64,000 nt of DNA from Ruminococcaceae bacterium BL-6 (GTDB taxonomy: Bacteria; Bacillota; Clostridia; Oscillospirales; Acutalibacteraceae). The DNA lies in NCBI GenBank assembly GCA_902810075.1, contig LR778135.1, forward strand, positions 3,224,001 through 3,288,000, written 5' to 3'. Position 1 is the first letter of the stretch, and the number at the start of each line of letters is the position of its first letter. The notes under the pieces were generated by a model. That model searched no databases. It saw only the letters and a list, made by a program, of their open reading frames with translations, and was not told the origin of the DNA. The translations under genes were made by a program, and so were the position numbers. Shown in pieces: positions 52,814 through 61,723 of the stretch.

Positions 52814-53449
52814 ATGAATCGGAACGATAATACTGCAAACCGGCTGGTAATCACCGCTTTATTTTGCGGGATCATCTTTGTTCTGAATTTCACTCCGATC
52901 GGATACATCCAATTGCCTTTCATCAAAGCAACCATCATCCATATCCCCGTCATTATCGGCGCTCTCCTCCTTGGTCCAAAAATCGGCGCCGGCCTCGGTT
53001 TTGTTTTCGGGCTCACAAGCCTTTACAACAACACATTTGCCCCTGCCATTTTATCTTTTGCATTTTCGCCGTTCATACCCCTCCCGGGAACCGGCAGGGG
53101 AAGCCCGACGGCGCTGCTGATTGCCTTCCTCCCCCGCATCCTGGTCGGCGTTGTCCCTTATTATTTTTACCGGTTCATGAAGCGGATCCTGAAGGAAAAA
53201 TACAACGTCCTGTCGCTTTTTCTCAGCGGGCTGATCGGTTCTATGACCAATACGATTCTGGTCATGCATTTGATCTATTTTCTTTTCCGAGACGCCTATG
53301 GGAAAGCAATGAACATCGCTGCAAATATCGTCTATCACGCGGTCCTGACGGTCATACTGACAAGCGGCTTGCCGGAAGCCATCCTAGCGGCCGTCCTTAC
53401 GGCGGCGGTCTGCCGCGTGCTGATGAAATTTGCACCGGGGAAGGTATAA
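52814..53449 (+). CDS. ECF transporter S component
   Basis: A 211-residue integral membrane protein with about six helices (NRLVITALFCGIIFVLNFTP at the start). It is an ECF substrate-binding subunit of the PF12822 type, with IIHIPVIIGALLLGPKIGAGLGFVFGL matching the family's helix 2-3 region. The Ala-rich helix 1 would dock to EcfT. The TPP riboswitch upstream suggests thiamine, hydroxymethylpyrimidine or another thiamine precursor as cargo, but 424 bp separate them, so a different vitamin is possible. It should work with EcfA1-EcfA2-EcfT encoded at 21.9-24.5 kb. Confidence 0.87.
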   Translation: MNRNDNTANRLVITALFCGIIFVLNFTPIGYIQLPFIKATIIHIPVIIGALLLGPKIGAGLGFVFGLTSLYNNTFAPAILSFAFSPFIPLPGTGRGSPTALLIAFLPRILVGVVPYYFYRFMKRILKEKYNVLSLFLSGLIGSMTNTILVMHLIYFLFRDAYGKAMNIAANIVYHAVLTVILTSGLPEAILAAVLTAAVCRVLMKFAPGKV

Positions 53450-53535
53450 AGCCGCCTTGGGTGGGGAGAAACAAATCCATTCGCAATCATTAAGTAGAAC
53501 TTCTGTAAATCGGAACCGTTCCGGCGGTTCCGATT

Positions 53536-53695
53536 GGGCCTTGTTTGAGAAATAAAAAACGACGGATTTTCGGAATAAATTGCGCCGAACAAGGAAAAAA
53601 GAGCAGGAACCCCTTCCGGATTCCGAGCATTTTTGACGCCGGGCGGCACAATTTTAGCCGAATAGACTAGTTCCTTGATTTTTCAAACGAGGCCT
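53536..53695 (-). mobile_element. Short inverted-repeat element, copy C (reverse orientation)
   Basis: The 160-bp copy, read on the minus strand, begins AGGCCTCGTTTGAAAAATCA like copy A and ends at GGGCCTTGTTTGAGAAAT-like sequence on the plus strand. It is nearly identical to copy A without the nested insert. It lies 25 bp from the stop of the GntR gene. Confidence 0.8.
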
Positions 53696-53720
53696 AATTG
53701 AAACAGCTTAAATTTTATAT

Positions 53721-54380
53721 TTAATAAGAAGAATGGATAAAGTTCTCAATCGTTGCCTGATGCGAAATTTCGATGTGCTTTTTCAGCTTTGCGCACGCCC
53801 CCTTGACGTCGTTGTTCAAAATGGCGTCGATGATGCCGACATGCTCCAGGTTGCTGGCGTTATAGCGCTGTTCGTCCGACGTCGTCGCGATGCGGATCAT
53901 GGTCAGATAGTCGAGGAAGCTGTTCATGATCTCCAGCGCATACTGATTGCCGATGCACGAGATCAGCGTGTTGTGGAACTCGTCGTCCAGCCGCACGCAC
54001 TCCAGAATCCCGCCCGGCTGCTTCGTCAGGCGCCGGCCCGCCGTGTCGAGAAATTCCTGCCGCATCTTCGCGAGCCACTCCCGGTCGATATTCTGCATCC
54101 CTTTCGCGAGCACGCTCGGCTCGAGCAGCTCGCGCAGCTCGAAAATATCGTGAATCTTCTTCGGGGAAATATGGGAAATCTCGATGCCCTTGCGCGGGTG
54201 GATCGTCACGAGCTGGTCGCGCGCCAGCTCCTGAAACGCCTCGCGGATCGGGGTGCGGCCGATTCCAAGCAGCTCCTGCATGCCCGCCTCGTTGATGATT
54301 TCGCCGGGCTTGAGCCGGTTGTTGATGATCATATCCTTGATTTGCTCATATGCTTTCTGGCTCAGGCGCTGTTTTTTCAT
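53721..54380 (-). CDS. GntR/FadR-family regulator (FCD domain)
   Basis: A 219-residue repressor: winged helix about 1-75 (GEIINEAGMQELLGIGRTPIREAFQELARDQLVTI) and an all-helical FCD ligand domain about 85-215 with the metal/ligand histidines (DEFHNTLI, EHVGIIDAI). UxuR and ExuR of this class respond to hexuronates. Divergent from the hexuronate genes next door, with a dyad in the shared promoter region, so it probably controls them. Confidence 0.9.
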   Translation of the reverse strand: MKKQRLSQKAYEQIKDMIINNRLKPGEIINEAGMQELLGIGRTPIREAFQELARDQLVTIHPRKGIEISHISPKKIHDIFELRELLEPSVLAKGMQNIDREWLAKMRQEFLDTAGRRLTKQPGGILECVRLDDEFHNTLISCIGNQYALEIMNSFLDYLTMIRIATTSDEQRYNASNLEHVGIIDAILNNDVKGACAKLKKHIEISHQATIENFIHSSY

Positions 54381-54476
54381 AGGTTCCTCCCGCGGCCGTC
54401 TCCGGCCGGCAGATCTTCGCAGCCGATGATTGATTCCGCGCGCGCAGCCGGCGGTTCTTTTCCGCCCCGGGCCGCG

Positions 54477-54545
54477 TCAAATCCTCGGAATACGAGAGTA
54501 TTCCTGCGGCTTTTTCCCTGCCGAAGCGAAGAATTCCTCGTCGGC
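54477..54545 (+). repeat. Degenerate fragment of the short repeat family
   Basis: CCTCGGAATACGAGAGTATT followed by CCTGCGGCTTTTTCCCTG resembles the element core (GCTCGGAATCCGGAAAGGAT ... CCTGCGCTTTTTTCCTTG) but the ends are missing. It lies in the 415-bp gap between the divergent GntR and hexuronate genes. Confidence 0.45.
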
Positions 54546-54644
54546 TGCACACACGCCTTTTCAATCATCGGTCCTATCATTTCAGTTTTTTATTGTAACA
54601 GTTTTTAAAATTTCCGTCAATATGGCTGAATTTCCAAATACGAA

Positions 54645-54693
54645 TTGACATTCGCAAAAAAATATGGTAGTTTAGATATATCAGTAGTATATC
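54645..54693 (+). promoter_or_regulatory. Hexuronate operon promoter with overlapping dyad operator
   Basis: TTGACA (54645-54650) and TAGTTT (54668-54673) are 17 bp apart. GATATA-N7-TATATC (54675-54693) overlaps the expected start point and is the best candidate site for the divergent GntR protein. Confidence 0.65.
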
Positions 54694-54795
54694 AATAAAA
54701 TTTCCAAGAATCAGTCGAAAAAAGGAACGGGCCCGGTTTCTCCAAAAGATCCGGGCACAAGGAGCTGCAAAGGCGGCTCCACGACGGAGGAAAAG

Positions 54796-56421
54796 GTGAT
54801 AACATTGCTAACATTGACAAGGGACGGCCTGAAGGAAAAACAGCAGTGGGAAAAAGCCGGGATCCGGCTGCCGCGGTACGACGCCGCACAGACGGCGCGA
54901 AAGACGGAGCAGGCCCCGCGCTGGGTGCATTTCGGCGCGGGCAACATCTTCCGGGGCTTCATCGCGGGGCTTCAGCAGCGGCTTCTGAACGCCGGGCTGT
55001 GCGACACGGGCATCCTCGCGGCGGAGACGTACGACCATGAGATCATCGACAAAATCTACGACCCGCACGACAGCCTTTCCATTCTGGTGCTGATGAGGCC
55101 GGACGGGACGCTGGACAAAGAGGTCGTTGCCAGCATCGCGAAAGGGCTGCGCGCCGACCGCACGTCGGAAGAGGACTGGGAGGCTCTGAAAAAGATCTTC
55201 GTCAGCCCCACGCTTCAGATGGTCAGCTTCACGATCACGGAAAAGGGATACAGCCTGCGCAATATGAGCGGCGAGCTTCTGCCGGCGGCGCGCGCGGACA
55301 TGGAAAACGGGCCCGCGGCGCCGAAGCACGCCATGGCGGTCGTCGCCTCGCTCGCGTACGACCGGTTCCGGGCCGGGGAGCTTCCCGTGGCGTTCGTCAG
55401 CATGGACAACTGCTCGCACAACGGGGAGAAGCTTTCGCGTTCCGTCCTCGAAATCGCGCGGGCGTGGGAAAAGAACGGCTTTGTGCCCGCCGCGTTCGTG
55501 GAATACCTGCAGAACCCGGAAAAAGTCTCGTTCCCGTGGTCGATGATCGACAAGATCACGCCGCGTCCCTCCGAATTCGTGCAGAAGGCGCTGGAGAAGG
55601 ACGGCCTTTCCGGCATGGCGCCCGTCGTCACGGCGAAGAAAACCTTCATCGCCCCGTTCGTCAACGCGGAGGTTCCGCAGTACCTGGTGGTGGAGGACCG
55701 GTTCCCGAACGGACGCCCGCCGCTGGAGAAAGCCGGCGTTTACTTTGCCGACCGCGAAACGGTGGAAAAGACCGAGCGCATGAAGGTGACCACCTGCCTG
55801 AACCCGCTGCACACAGCGCTCGCCGTTTACGGATGCCTTTTGGGCTATGAATCCATCGCGGCGGAGATGAAGGATGACGAGCTGAAGAAGCTCGTTGAAA
55901 AAATCGGCTATCAGGAGGGCATGCCGGTGGTCGTCAACCCGGGCATTCTGAACCCAGAAGACTTTATCCACGAGGTGGTCGACCAGCGCCTGCCCAACCC
56001 GTTTATCCCCGACACCCCCCAGCGCATCGCGACCGACACCTCCCAAAAAATCCCGGTGCGCTTCGGCGAAACCATCAAATCCTACCGGAGCCGCCCCGAC
56101 CTCGATCCGTCGTCGCTGCGGTACATCCCGCTGGCGCTGGCCGGGTGGTGCCGCTATCTTCTGGGCGTGGACGACGAGGGCAATCCCATGGCGGTCAGCG
56201 CCGACCCGATGCTCGGGGAGCTTCAGGAAAAGCTTTCCGGCGTCACCGTCGGGGATTCCGGCTCTTACCGCGGCCAGCTGCGGCCGATTCTGAGCAACCC
56301 CGTGCTGTTCGGCGTGAATCTTTACGACGCCGGCCTGGGCGAAAGGGTAGAAAGCTATTTCAGGGAGCTGATCGCGGGGAAACACGCGGTGCGCGCGACC
56401 TTGAAGAAATATCTGGACTGA
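54796..56421 (+). CDS. Mannitol dehydrogenase family oxidoreductase (fructuronate reductase type)
   Basis: A 541-residue NAD(P)-dependent polyol/hexuronate reductase. HFGAGNIFRGFIAGLQQ is the nucleotide-binding start, followed by DNCSHNGEKL, and the catalytic-type segment KVTTCLNPLHTALAVYGCLLGYESIAAEM contains the conserved Lys, Asn and His. Coupling to uxuA makes reduction of fructuronate to mannonate (UxuB role) the likely reaction; tagaturonate or mannitol reductases are relatives. The start is GTG 54796 with GGAGG 5 nt upstream. Confidence 0.88.
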   Translation: MITLLTLTRDGLKEKQQWEKAGIRLPRYDAAQTARKTEQAPRWVHFGAGNIFRGFIAGLQQRLLNAGLCDTGILAAETYDHEIIDKIYDPHDSLSILVLMRPDGTLDKEVVASIAKGLRADRTSEEDWEALKKIFVSPTLQMVSFTITEKGYSLRNMSGELLPAARADMENGPAAPKHAMAVVASLAYDRFRAGELPVAFVSMDNCSHNGEKLSRSVLEIARAWEKNGFVPAAFVEYLQNPEKVSFPWSMIDKITPRPSEFVQKALEKDGLSGMAPVVTAKKTFIAPFVNAEVPQYLVVEDRFPNGRPPLEKAGVYFADRETVEKTERMKVTTCLNPLHTALAVYGCLLGYESIAAEMKDDELKKLVEKIGYQEGMPVVVNPGILNPEDFIHEVVDQRLPNPFIPDTPQRIATDTSQKIPVRFGETIKSYRSRPDLDPSSLRYIPLALAGWCRYLLGVDDEGNPMAVSADPMLGELQEKLSGVTVGDSGSYRGQLRPILSNPVLFGVNLYDAGLGERVESYFRELIAGKHAVRATLKKYLD

Positions 56422-56443
56422 TCGAAAGAGGAGGCTATCCAAT

Positions 56444-57517
56444 ATGAAAATGACGTTTCGCTGGTACGGCAGCGGATTCGACCCTATCCCGCTGCGCTAC
56501 ATCCGCCAGATTCCGGGCGTGACCGGCGTGGTCGGCACCCTGATGGACATTCCCGCGGGCGAGGTATGGCCGCTGGACAAAATCATGGCCCTGAAAAAAG
56601 AGGTCAACGACGCCGGCCTGAAGCTGGAGGTCATCGAAAGCGTGAACGTCCACGAGGACATCAAGCTCGGCCTGCCCACCCGCGACCGCTACATCGAAAA
56701 CTACAAGCAGACCCTGCGCAACCTGAAGCCCGCGGGGGTAAAGGTGGTCTGCTACAATTTCATGCCCGTGTTCGACTGGACCCGCTCCGACCTGGCAAAG
56801 CCGCTGCCGGACGGCTCCACCGTCCTTTCCTACGACCAGTCCGTCATGGACCGCGTCACCGACCCCCAGAAGCTGGCGGACGAGATCCAGAAGGGCTCCA
56901 GCTTCGAGATGCCAGGCTGGGAGCCGGAGCGCATGACCCAATTGAAAACGCTGTTTGAAAAGTACAAGCACGTCAGCCATGACGACCTGTTCGACAACCT
57001 GAAGTATTTTCTGGAGCAGATCATTCCCGTGTGCGAGGAATGCGACATCAAAATGGCCATTCACCCGGATGATCCGCCGTGGGATATCTTCGGTCTGCCG
57101 AGGATCACCACCTGCAAGGAGAACCTGGACCGCATCCTCGGCCTGGCGGACAGCGAATACAACGGCCTGACCCTGTGCTCCGGCTCGCTCGGCTCCAACC
57201 CGGAAAACAACATCCCCGAGCTGGTCCGCTATTTCGGCGCGAAAAAGCGCATCCATTTCGCCCACGTCCGCAACATCAAGATCCACGAGCCGGGCAAATT
57301 CGACGAAGCCTCCCACCTGAGCCGCGACGGAAGCTTCGACATGTACGAGATCATGAAAGCCTACCACGATGTCGGGTTCGACGGATACATGCGCCCCGAC
57401 CACGGCAGAATGATCTGGGACGAAAAAGGGCGCGCCGGCTATGGCCTTTACGACCGCGCGCTCGGCATCGCCTATCTGAACGGGCTGTGGGAAGCGATCG
57501 AAAAGTCCTCGAAATAA
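56444..57517 (+). CDS. uxuA: Mannonate dehydratase
   Basis: A 357-residue enzyme that dehydrates mannonate to 2-keto-3-deoxygluconate. The start MKMTFRWYGSGFDPIPL, VKVVCYNFMPVFDWTRSDL, the metal-binding MAIHPDDPPWDIFGLPRI and MRPDHGRMIWDE are characteristic. GAGGAGG precedes the ATG. Together with the upstream reductase it forms the fructuronate branch of hexuronate breakdown; kdgK and kdgA are not in the window. Confidence 0.96.
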   Translation: MKMTFRWYGSGFDPIPLRYIRQIPGVTGVVGTLMDIPAGEVWPLDKIMALKKEVNDAGLKLEVIESVNVHEDIKLGLPTRDRYIENYKQTLRNLKPAGVKVVCYNFMPVFDWTRSDLAKPLPDGSTVLSYDQSVMDRVTDPQKLADEIQKGSSFEMPGWEPERMTQLKTLFEKYKHVSHDDLFDNLKYFLEQIIPVCEECDIKMAIHPDDPPWDIFGLPRITTCKENLDRILGLADSEYNGLTLCSGSLGSNPENNIPELVRYFGAKKRIHFAHVRNIKIHEPGKFDEASHLSRDGSFDMYEIMKAYHDVGFDGYMRPDHGRMIWDEKGRAGYGLYDRALGIAYLNGLWEAIEKSSK

Positions 57518-57718
57518 GATGCCCCGCCTTTTTTATCCCTAATCCTTTGCTTTTTTCATAAATCCCATATAAACGGCGAAACCCCGGAAGTCCTCCCTTG
57601 GATTCCCGGGGTTTCGTCCGTGCCGGGCCTTTCTCCGCGTGTGAACAATATCCCCATATTTCGGCGGGAACCGGCCAGTATTTTATACCGGAAAAAGGAT
57701 ATTTTCCCCGATATTTCC

Positions 57719-57747
57719 AGGACATTTTCCAGAATATAAGATATAAT
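57719..57747 (+). promoter_or_regulatory. Promoter candidate for a leader RNA upstream of the second chemoreceptor
   Basis: AGGACA and TATAAT are 17 bp apart. Downstream, about 110 bp of non-coding sequence ends in a terminator. A GC-rich dyad at 57572-57612 earlier in this 401-bp gap probably ends the uxuA transcript. Confidence 0.55.
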
Positions 57748-57753
57748 TGATGG

Positions 57754-57862
57754 TGGAAAGAAATGCGCGGTTTTTTTATGGATTCGGGAAATTTCCGCCG
57801 TATTTCCAGCTGTTTTGATCCTGTATTCGGTTTCCTTCCCAGCAGGGAAACCGATTCTTTTT
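57754..57862 (+). ncRNA. Candidate attenuator leader or small RNA
   Basis: The interval starts after the promoter at 57719-57747 and ends in the hairpin CGGTTTCC ... GGAAACCG (57828-57853) with TCTTTTT. Read-through would enter the chemoreceptor gene 57 bp later. A separate TTGACA at 57861-57866 overlaps the T run and could start the gene on its own. No known riboswitch class is recognised; the GEMM (c-di-GMP) consensus was looked for and not found. Confidence 0.4.
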
Positions 57863-57918
57863 GACAACAGACGCAATAATAATTCTTATTATGAAAGTAC
57901 TTTAAAAGGAGATTGCTT

Positions 57919-59721
57919 ATGAAGAAATTGAAACAGCCGAAAAAACAGAAAAAGCAGATGCAGCTGAGAGGAAAGCTGGTGTTGAGCTTCCTTCTGCTGA
58001 TCGCGGTCATGATGCTCGTGCAGACGAGCCTGTCTTACGTCAGCCTTTCGAAAGCATACGACGAAGCGGTTTCCGTCGCGCGGCACGGATTCGATTCCGT
58101 GATTCAGTCGCAGGTGGAAAACATGGTCAGCACGCTCAACGACAACTACAAGCAGTATCAGGAAAAAAAGATCACGGAGCAGGAGGCGAAGGACCGCGCC
58201 GTCAGGCTGATCCGCAACACCCGCTACAGCGGGGAGACCGGCTACTTCGAGGCGGACCTGGAGGACGGCACCTGCGCCGCCCATATGAACCAGAAGTTCG
58301 AGGGGCTGAAGCGGCTGGATTACAAAGACCCGGTCGGGAATTACTACATCAAGAACATCATCGCCGCCGGGAACCGGAAGGGCGGCGGCTTCTCCGAATA
58401 TTATTTTGAAAAGCCCGGAAAAAGCGGGCTGGTGTACAAAAGGGCCTTCACCCAGAAATTCGAGCCGTACGGCTGGTATGTCACATCCGGCGTCTATGAG
58501 GACGACGTGGATGCGAAAATCCAGGCTTACGCCGCGGAAAAGCAGAAGGCGCTTCTCCTGCTGATCCTCTGCAGCGCGGCGGTCGCCGTTCTGGCGATTC
58601 TGGCCGTGGTCCTGCTCGCAAATTCCATTTCCAGCCGGCTGCGCAGGGTCACGCAGCGGATTCAGCTGCTCGCGCAGGGCGACCTTCACACGCCGGTCCC
58701 GGATATCCGCACGGGGGATGAGACCGGAGCCCTCGCAAAGGCGGCGGGCCAGACCATCGCCAGCCTGCATGACATCATCGGCGACATCACCGAGAACCTG
58801 ACCAAAATGGCGGACGGCGACCTGTCCAGCCGGACGGTGCGGCAGTATTCCGGCGACCTTGCCCCGATCCAGGAGTCCCTCCGCCGCATCCTCGACGCCA
58901 TGAACCGGATCTTCCTGGAGTTCCGCCAGTCGGCCGAGCAGGTGTCGACCGGTGCGGATCAGGTCGCGGGCGCCGCCGAGGCCCTGTCGCAGGGTGCCAC
59001 GGGGCAGGCCAGCTCGGTGGAAGAGCTGTCCGCCACGATTACGGAAATCTCCGACCGGGTCAGCGGCAACGCCAAAAAGGCCGCCGACGCAAGGGAGCTG
59101 GCCGTACAGGCGGGCGAAGAGGTGGAAAACGGCAGCCGTCAGATGAAGCGGATGGTCGAGGCGGTCGGCCACATCAACCGCTCGACCGAAGAAATCTCGA
59201 AAATCATCAAGGTGATCGACGACATCGCCTCCCAGACCAACATCCTCGCGCTGAACGCGGCCGTGGAGGCCGCACGGGCCGGTTCCGCCGGAAAAGGATT
59301 TTCCGTGGTGGCGGAAGAGGTGCGCAGCCTTGCAGTAAAGAGCGCGCAGGCGGCGAAAAGCACCACCACTCTGATCGCAACCTCTGCCCAAAAGGTCGCG
59401 GAAGGAAACAAGATCATGGATTCCACGGATCAGTCCCTTCGGAAGATTATTTCCAGCGTAACCGATATTTCGAAGCTGATCCATGAAATCGACGAGGCTT
59501 CCGAACAGCAGGCCCATTCCCTGGAGCAGGTGACGACCGGCGTGGACCAGATTTCCTCTGTCGTCCAGACCAACTCGGCCACGGCCGAGGAAAGCGCCGC
59601 GCTGAGCGAAGAGCTGTCCTCGCAGGCCAGACTGCTCCAGCAGGAAATCAAAAAGCTGAAGCTCTCCGAAGGCCAAAAGGAGACCCCGGGCAGCTCCCCG
59701 GCTGACAGTCCAGTGTTGTAA
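57919..59721 (+). CDS. Methyl-accepting chemotaxis protein with a single Cache domain
   Basis: A 600-residue chemoreceptor. Membrane helix 1 at about 18-40, a periplasmic-side sCache_2 domain of about 150 residues ([44 protein letters not shown]), helix 2 at about 195-220, HAMP, then the signalling hairpin with [17 protein letters not shown]. sCache_2 domains often bind small carboxylates; the ligand here is unknown. ATG 57919 has AAAGGAG 7 nt upstream; the TTG at 57913 crowds that site. Unlike the receptor at 2107-4230, no invertible repeat flanks it. Confidence 0.95.
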   Translation: MKKLKQPKKQKKQMQLRGKLVLSFLLLIAVMMLVQTSLSYVSLSKAYDEAVSVARHGFDSVIQSQVENMVSTLNDNYKQYQEKKITEQEAKDRAVRLIRNTRYSGETGYFEADLEDGTCAAHMNQKFEGLKRLDYKDPVGNYYIKNIIAAGNRKGGGFSEYYFEKPGKSGLVYKRAFTQKFEPYGWYVTSGVYEDDVDAKIQAYAAEKQKALLLLILCSAAVAVLAILAVVLLANSISSRLRRVTQRIQLLAQGDLHTPVPDIRTGDETGALAKAAGQTIASLHDIIGDITENLTKMADGDLSSRTVRQYSGDLAPIQESLRRILDAMNRIFLEFRQSAEQVSTGADQVAGAAEALSQGATGQASSVEELSATITEISDRVSGNAKKAADARELAVQAGEEVENGSRQMKRMVEAVGHINRSTEEISKIIKVIDDIASQTNILALNAAVEAARAGSAGKGFSVVAEEVRSLAVKSAQAAKSTTTLIATSAQKVAEGNKIMDSTDQSLRKIISSVTDISKLIHEIDEASEQQAHSLEQVTTGVDQISSVVQTNSATAEESAALSEELSSQARLLQQEIKKLKLSEGQKETPGSSPADSPVL

Positions 59722-59786
59722 CCGGCGCGCTTTAGGGCTATCGGATCGTGCCGGAAAGCCCTCCTTTCTAAAAGCAAACCAAAATA

Positions 59787-59828
59787 AAACGGGAAGCAAA
59801 GCGATTCTGCGCTTTGCTTCCCGTTTTT
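59787..59828. terminator. Bidirectional terminator between the chemoreceptor and the c-di-GMP protein genes
   Basis: The stem AACGGGAAGCAAAGCG with its complement is bounded by A and T tracts. Confidence 0.93.
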
Positions 59829-59866
59829 CTGTTTTCCGTCTCGTCCGCGGGGTTGTGGGAAATTTC

Positions 59867-61621
59867 TCAGCGCCGCAGGCAGCAGCTGTTTCCCTTCTGC
59901 ATCTTGCTCTGCGTTTTTACTTCGGCGAGCTCTTCCATCAGCTTGTCAAGGCAGGAAAACCGATGGTCCCGGTCGCAGATCCCCGCGACGGAAAGGGAAA
60001 CCATGGGGAACCGCTCCACATCCCCATGCCGGTTCTTCGAAACGATATAGCCCCTCTGAACGTCCTCTTCCTTGTAATACTGCACCGCGCCGCACGCGAA
60101 TTCGGAGATCACCTCGTCGCAGTATTTCTCTTCTTCCCCATTCGTCAATACCGCGACAAAGTCGTCGCCGCCGACATGCCCGACGAACTGGCCCTTCGGC
60201 AGGTGGGAAGTCATGCAGCTCGCGAGCAGCTTGATGATGCAGTCGCCCTTTTCAAACCCGTAGGCGTCGTTATAGGCTTTGAAATTATCCATATCGAAAT
60301 ACAGGACGCTGTACGGCTGCATGGAAGCGATGCAGTGGCTGATTTTCTGCTCGATCACCACATTGCCCGGAAGGCCGGTCAGCGGGTTCTGGAACTTCGC
60401 GTTCATCACTTCGATTTCCGTCGTTCTCTGCAGCAGGTCCTTGATGGTGACGGTCCCAAAATATTTGTCGTGTTTTGTGACCACGATGAAATCATAAAGC
60501 TTGTCCATCTGCCTCTGCATCGCAAGATTGGAAACGGCGCTGATCGGCGTCTGATAATCGACCGACATAAAATTCGGGTCCATCAGAACCGAAACCGGCT
60601 TTTTCTGATTCAGGCTGAACCCGTACTGGCCGCTGAGCTGAAGGACCAGGTTCGCTTTCGTGATGATTCCCAGAACGGCGCCATCCTTTACGACGCAGAA
60701 GCCGAAAGAATCCGGGTTCTGTTTCAGCTTCTCGAACGCTTTCACCACTTTCATATCCGGCGGAAGCGTCTCTGTGGAGGTGCAGATGTTCGCGATGTAA
60801 ATATTGTCGACCTGATTTCCGTAAACCTGATTTCTTCTGCGGTTCAGCTCCACGATCAGGCCCCTCGTCCTCTCGTCGATATCGGAAAATTCCGGGTTGG
60901 GCCTGCGCAGGAAATAGCCCTGCGCATACTGCACGCCGATCTCGATCAGCGTCATCAGCTCTTCCCGCGTTTCCACGCCCTCGGCGATCAAAGCGACGTT
61001 TGTGGTTTTCGAAAAATCGGCAAGGCTCTTGACCAGGGCGATCCTCATGGCGTCCTTGTCGATATTCCGGATCAGATTCATGTCGAGCTTGATGAAGTGG
61101 GGATGAAGGTCGCTGATCATGTTCAGGCCGGAAAAGCCCGACCCCACGTCGTCGATCGCGATATGGTAATTCTGGTTCTTGTAATGCTCCACCGTTCCGC
61201 AGAACTCCGCCATATTCTCTACGGCGTTCCGCTCCGTAATCTCAAAAATGACATTCTCCGGCAAAGCCCCGTACCGCTGAAGATACTCCCTGGTAAAGCC
61301 TCTCTGGAACTTTTCGTCGTGCATGATATTGGGATTCACGTTCAGAAAAAGCTTGATCCCGGTACCCACGCTGTCTTTCTGAAAGGCCGCCTGCAGCGCC
61401 GTCGTGCGGCAGAGCAGCTCCAGATCCCACAGGCGGTCGCTCTCGCTTGCCAGCTGGAACAGCTGTTCCGGGTTCTGAATGGCCGTCTCACAGGTCATCC
61501 GGCTGAGCGCCTCATAACCGAGCACCGACCCGTCACGAAGGGAAACGACCGGCTGAAAGACCGTGCGGATATATTTCCCGTCGATAATCTTGCTGAGCTG
61601 TTCCTTCAGTTCATTTTCCAT
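59867..61621 (-). CDS. EAL-CBS-GGDEF cyclic-di-GMP turnover protein
   Basis: A 584-residue cytoplasmic protein with an unusual order. An EAL phosphodiesterase domain comes first (about 15-245): YEALSR, NVNP, EITERN, DDVGSGFS, KLDMNLIR and AEGVE keep the metal- and base-binding residues, so it should hydrolyse c-di-GMP. A CBS pair follows (about 270-405) and may sense adenine nucleotides. The C-terminal GGDEF domain (about 420-560) has GGDDF in place of GGDEF, so its cyclase activity is uncertain. ATG 61621 has GAGGAAGGG 7 nt upstream. No membrane segments. Confidence 0.92.
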   Translation of the reverse strand: MENELKEQLSKIIDGKYIRTVFQPVVSLRDGSVLGYEALSRMTCETAIQNPEQLFQLASESDRLWDLELLCRTTALQAAFQKDSVGTGIKLFLNVNPNIMHDEKFQRGFTREYLQRYGALPENVIFEITERNAVENMAEFCGTVEHYKNQNYHIAIDDVGSGFSGLNMISDLHPHFIKLDMNLIRNIDKDAMRIALVKSLADFSKTTNVALIAEGVETREELMTLIEIGVQYAQGYFLRRPNPEFSDIDERTRGLIVELNRRRNQVYGNQVDNIYIANICTSTETLPPDMKVVKAFEKLKQNPDSFGFCVVKDGAVLGIITKANLVLQLSGQYGFSLNQKKPVSVLMDPNFMSVDYQTPISAVSNLAMQRQMDKLYDFIVVTKHDKYFGTVTIKDLLQRTTEIEVMNAKFQNPLTGLPGNVVIEQKISHCIASMQPYSVLYFDMDNFKAYNDAYGFEKGDCIIKLLASCMTSHLPKGQFVGHVGGDDFVAVLTNGEEEKYCDEVISEFACGAVQYYKEEDVQRGYIVSKNRHGDVERFPMVSLSVAGICDRDHRFSCLDKLMEELAEVKTQSKMQKGNSCCLRR

Positions 61622-61723
61622 TGGGATTCCCTTCCTCAATTGAAATACGATTCCATTCTTATTCCACTCGCCTTTCCGGCGCGGCCGGAATGCCCGGGCC
61701 TCATTCTGCTCCGGGCCGCTCCG

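Noticed and set aside
57555..57918. GEMM (c-di-GMP-I) riboswitch before the second chemoreceptor
   Set aside because: The conserved GEMM core sequences are not found; only an unclassified leader with a terminator is seen.
57518..57918. A second invertible promoter at the second chemoreceptor
   Set aside because: No inverted repeat pair of useful length brackets this region and no recombinase gene is nearby.
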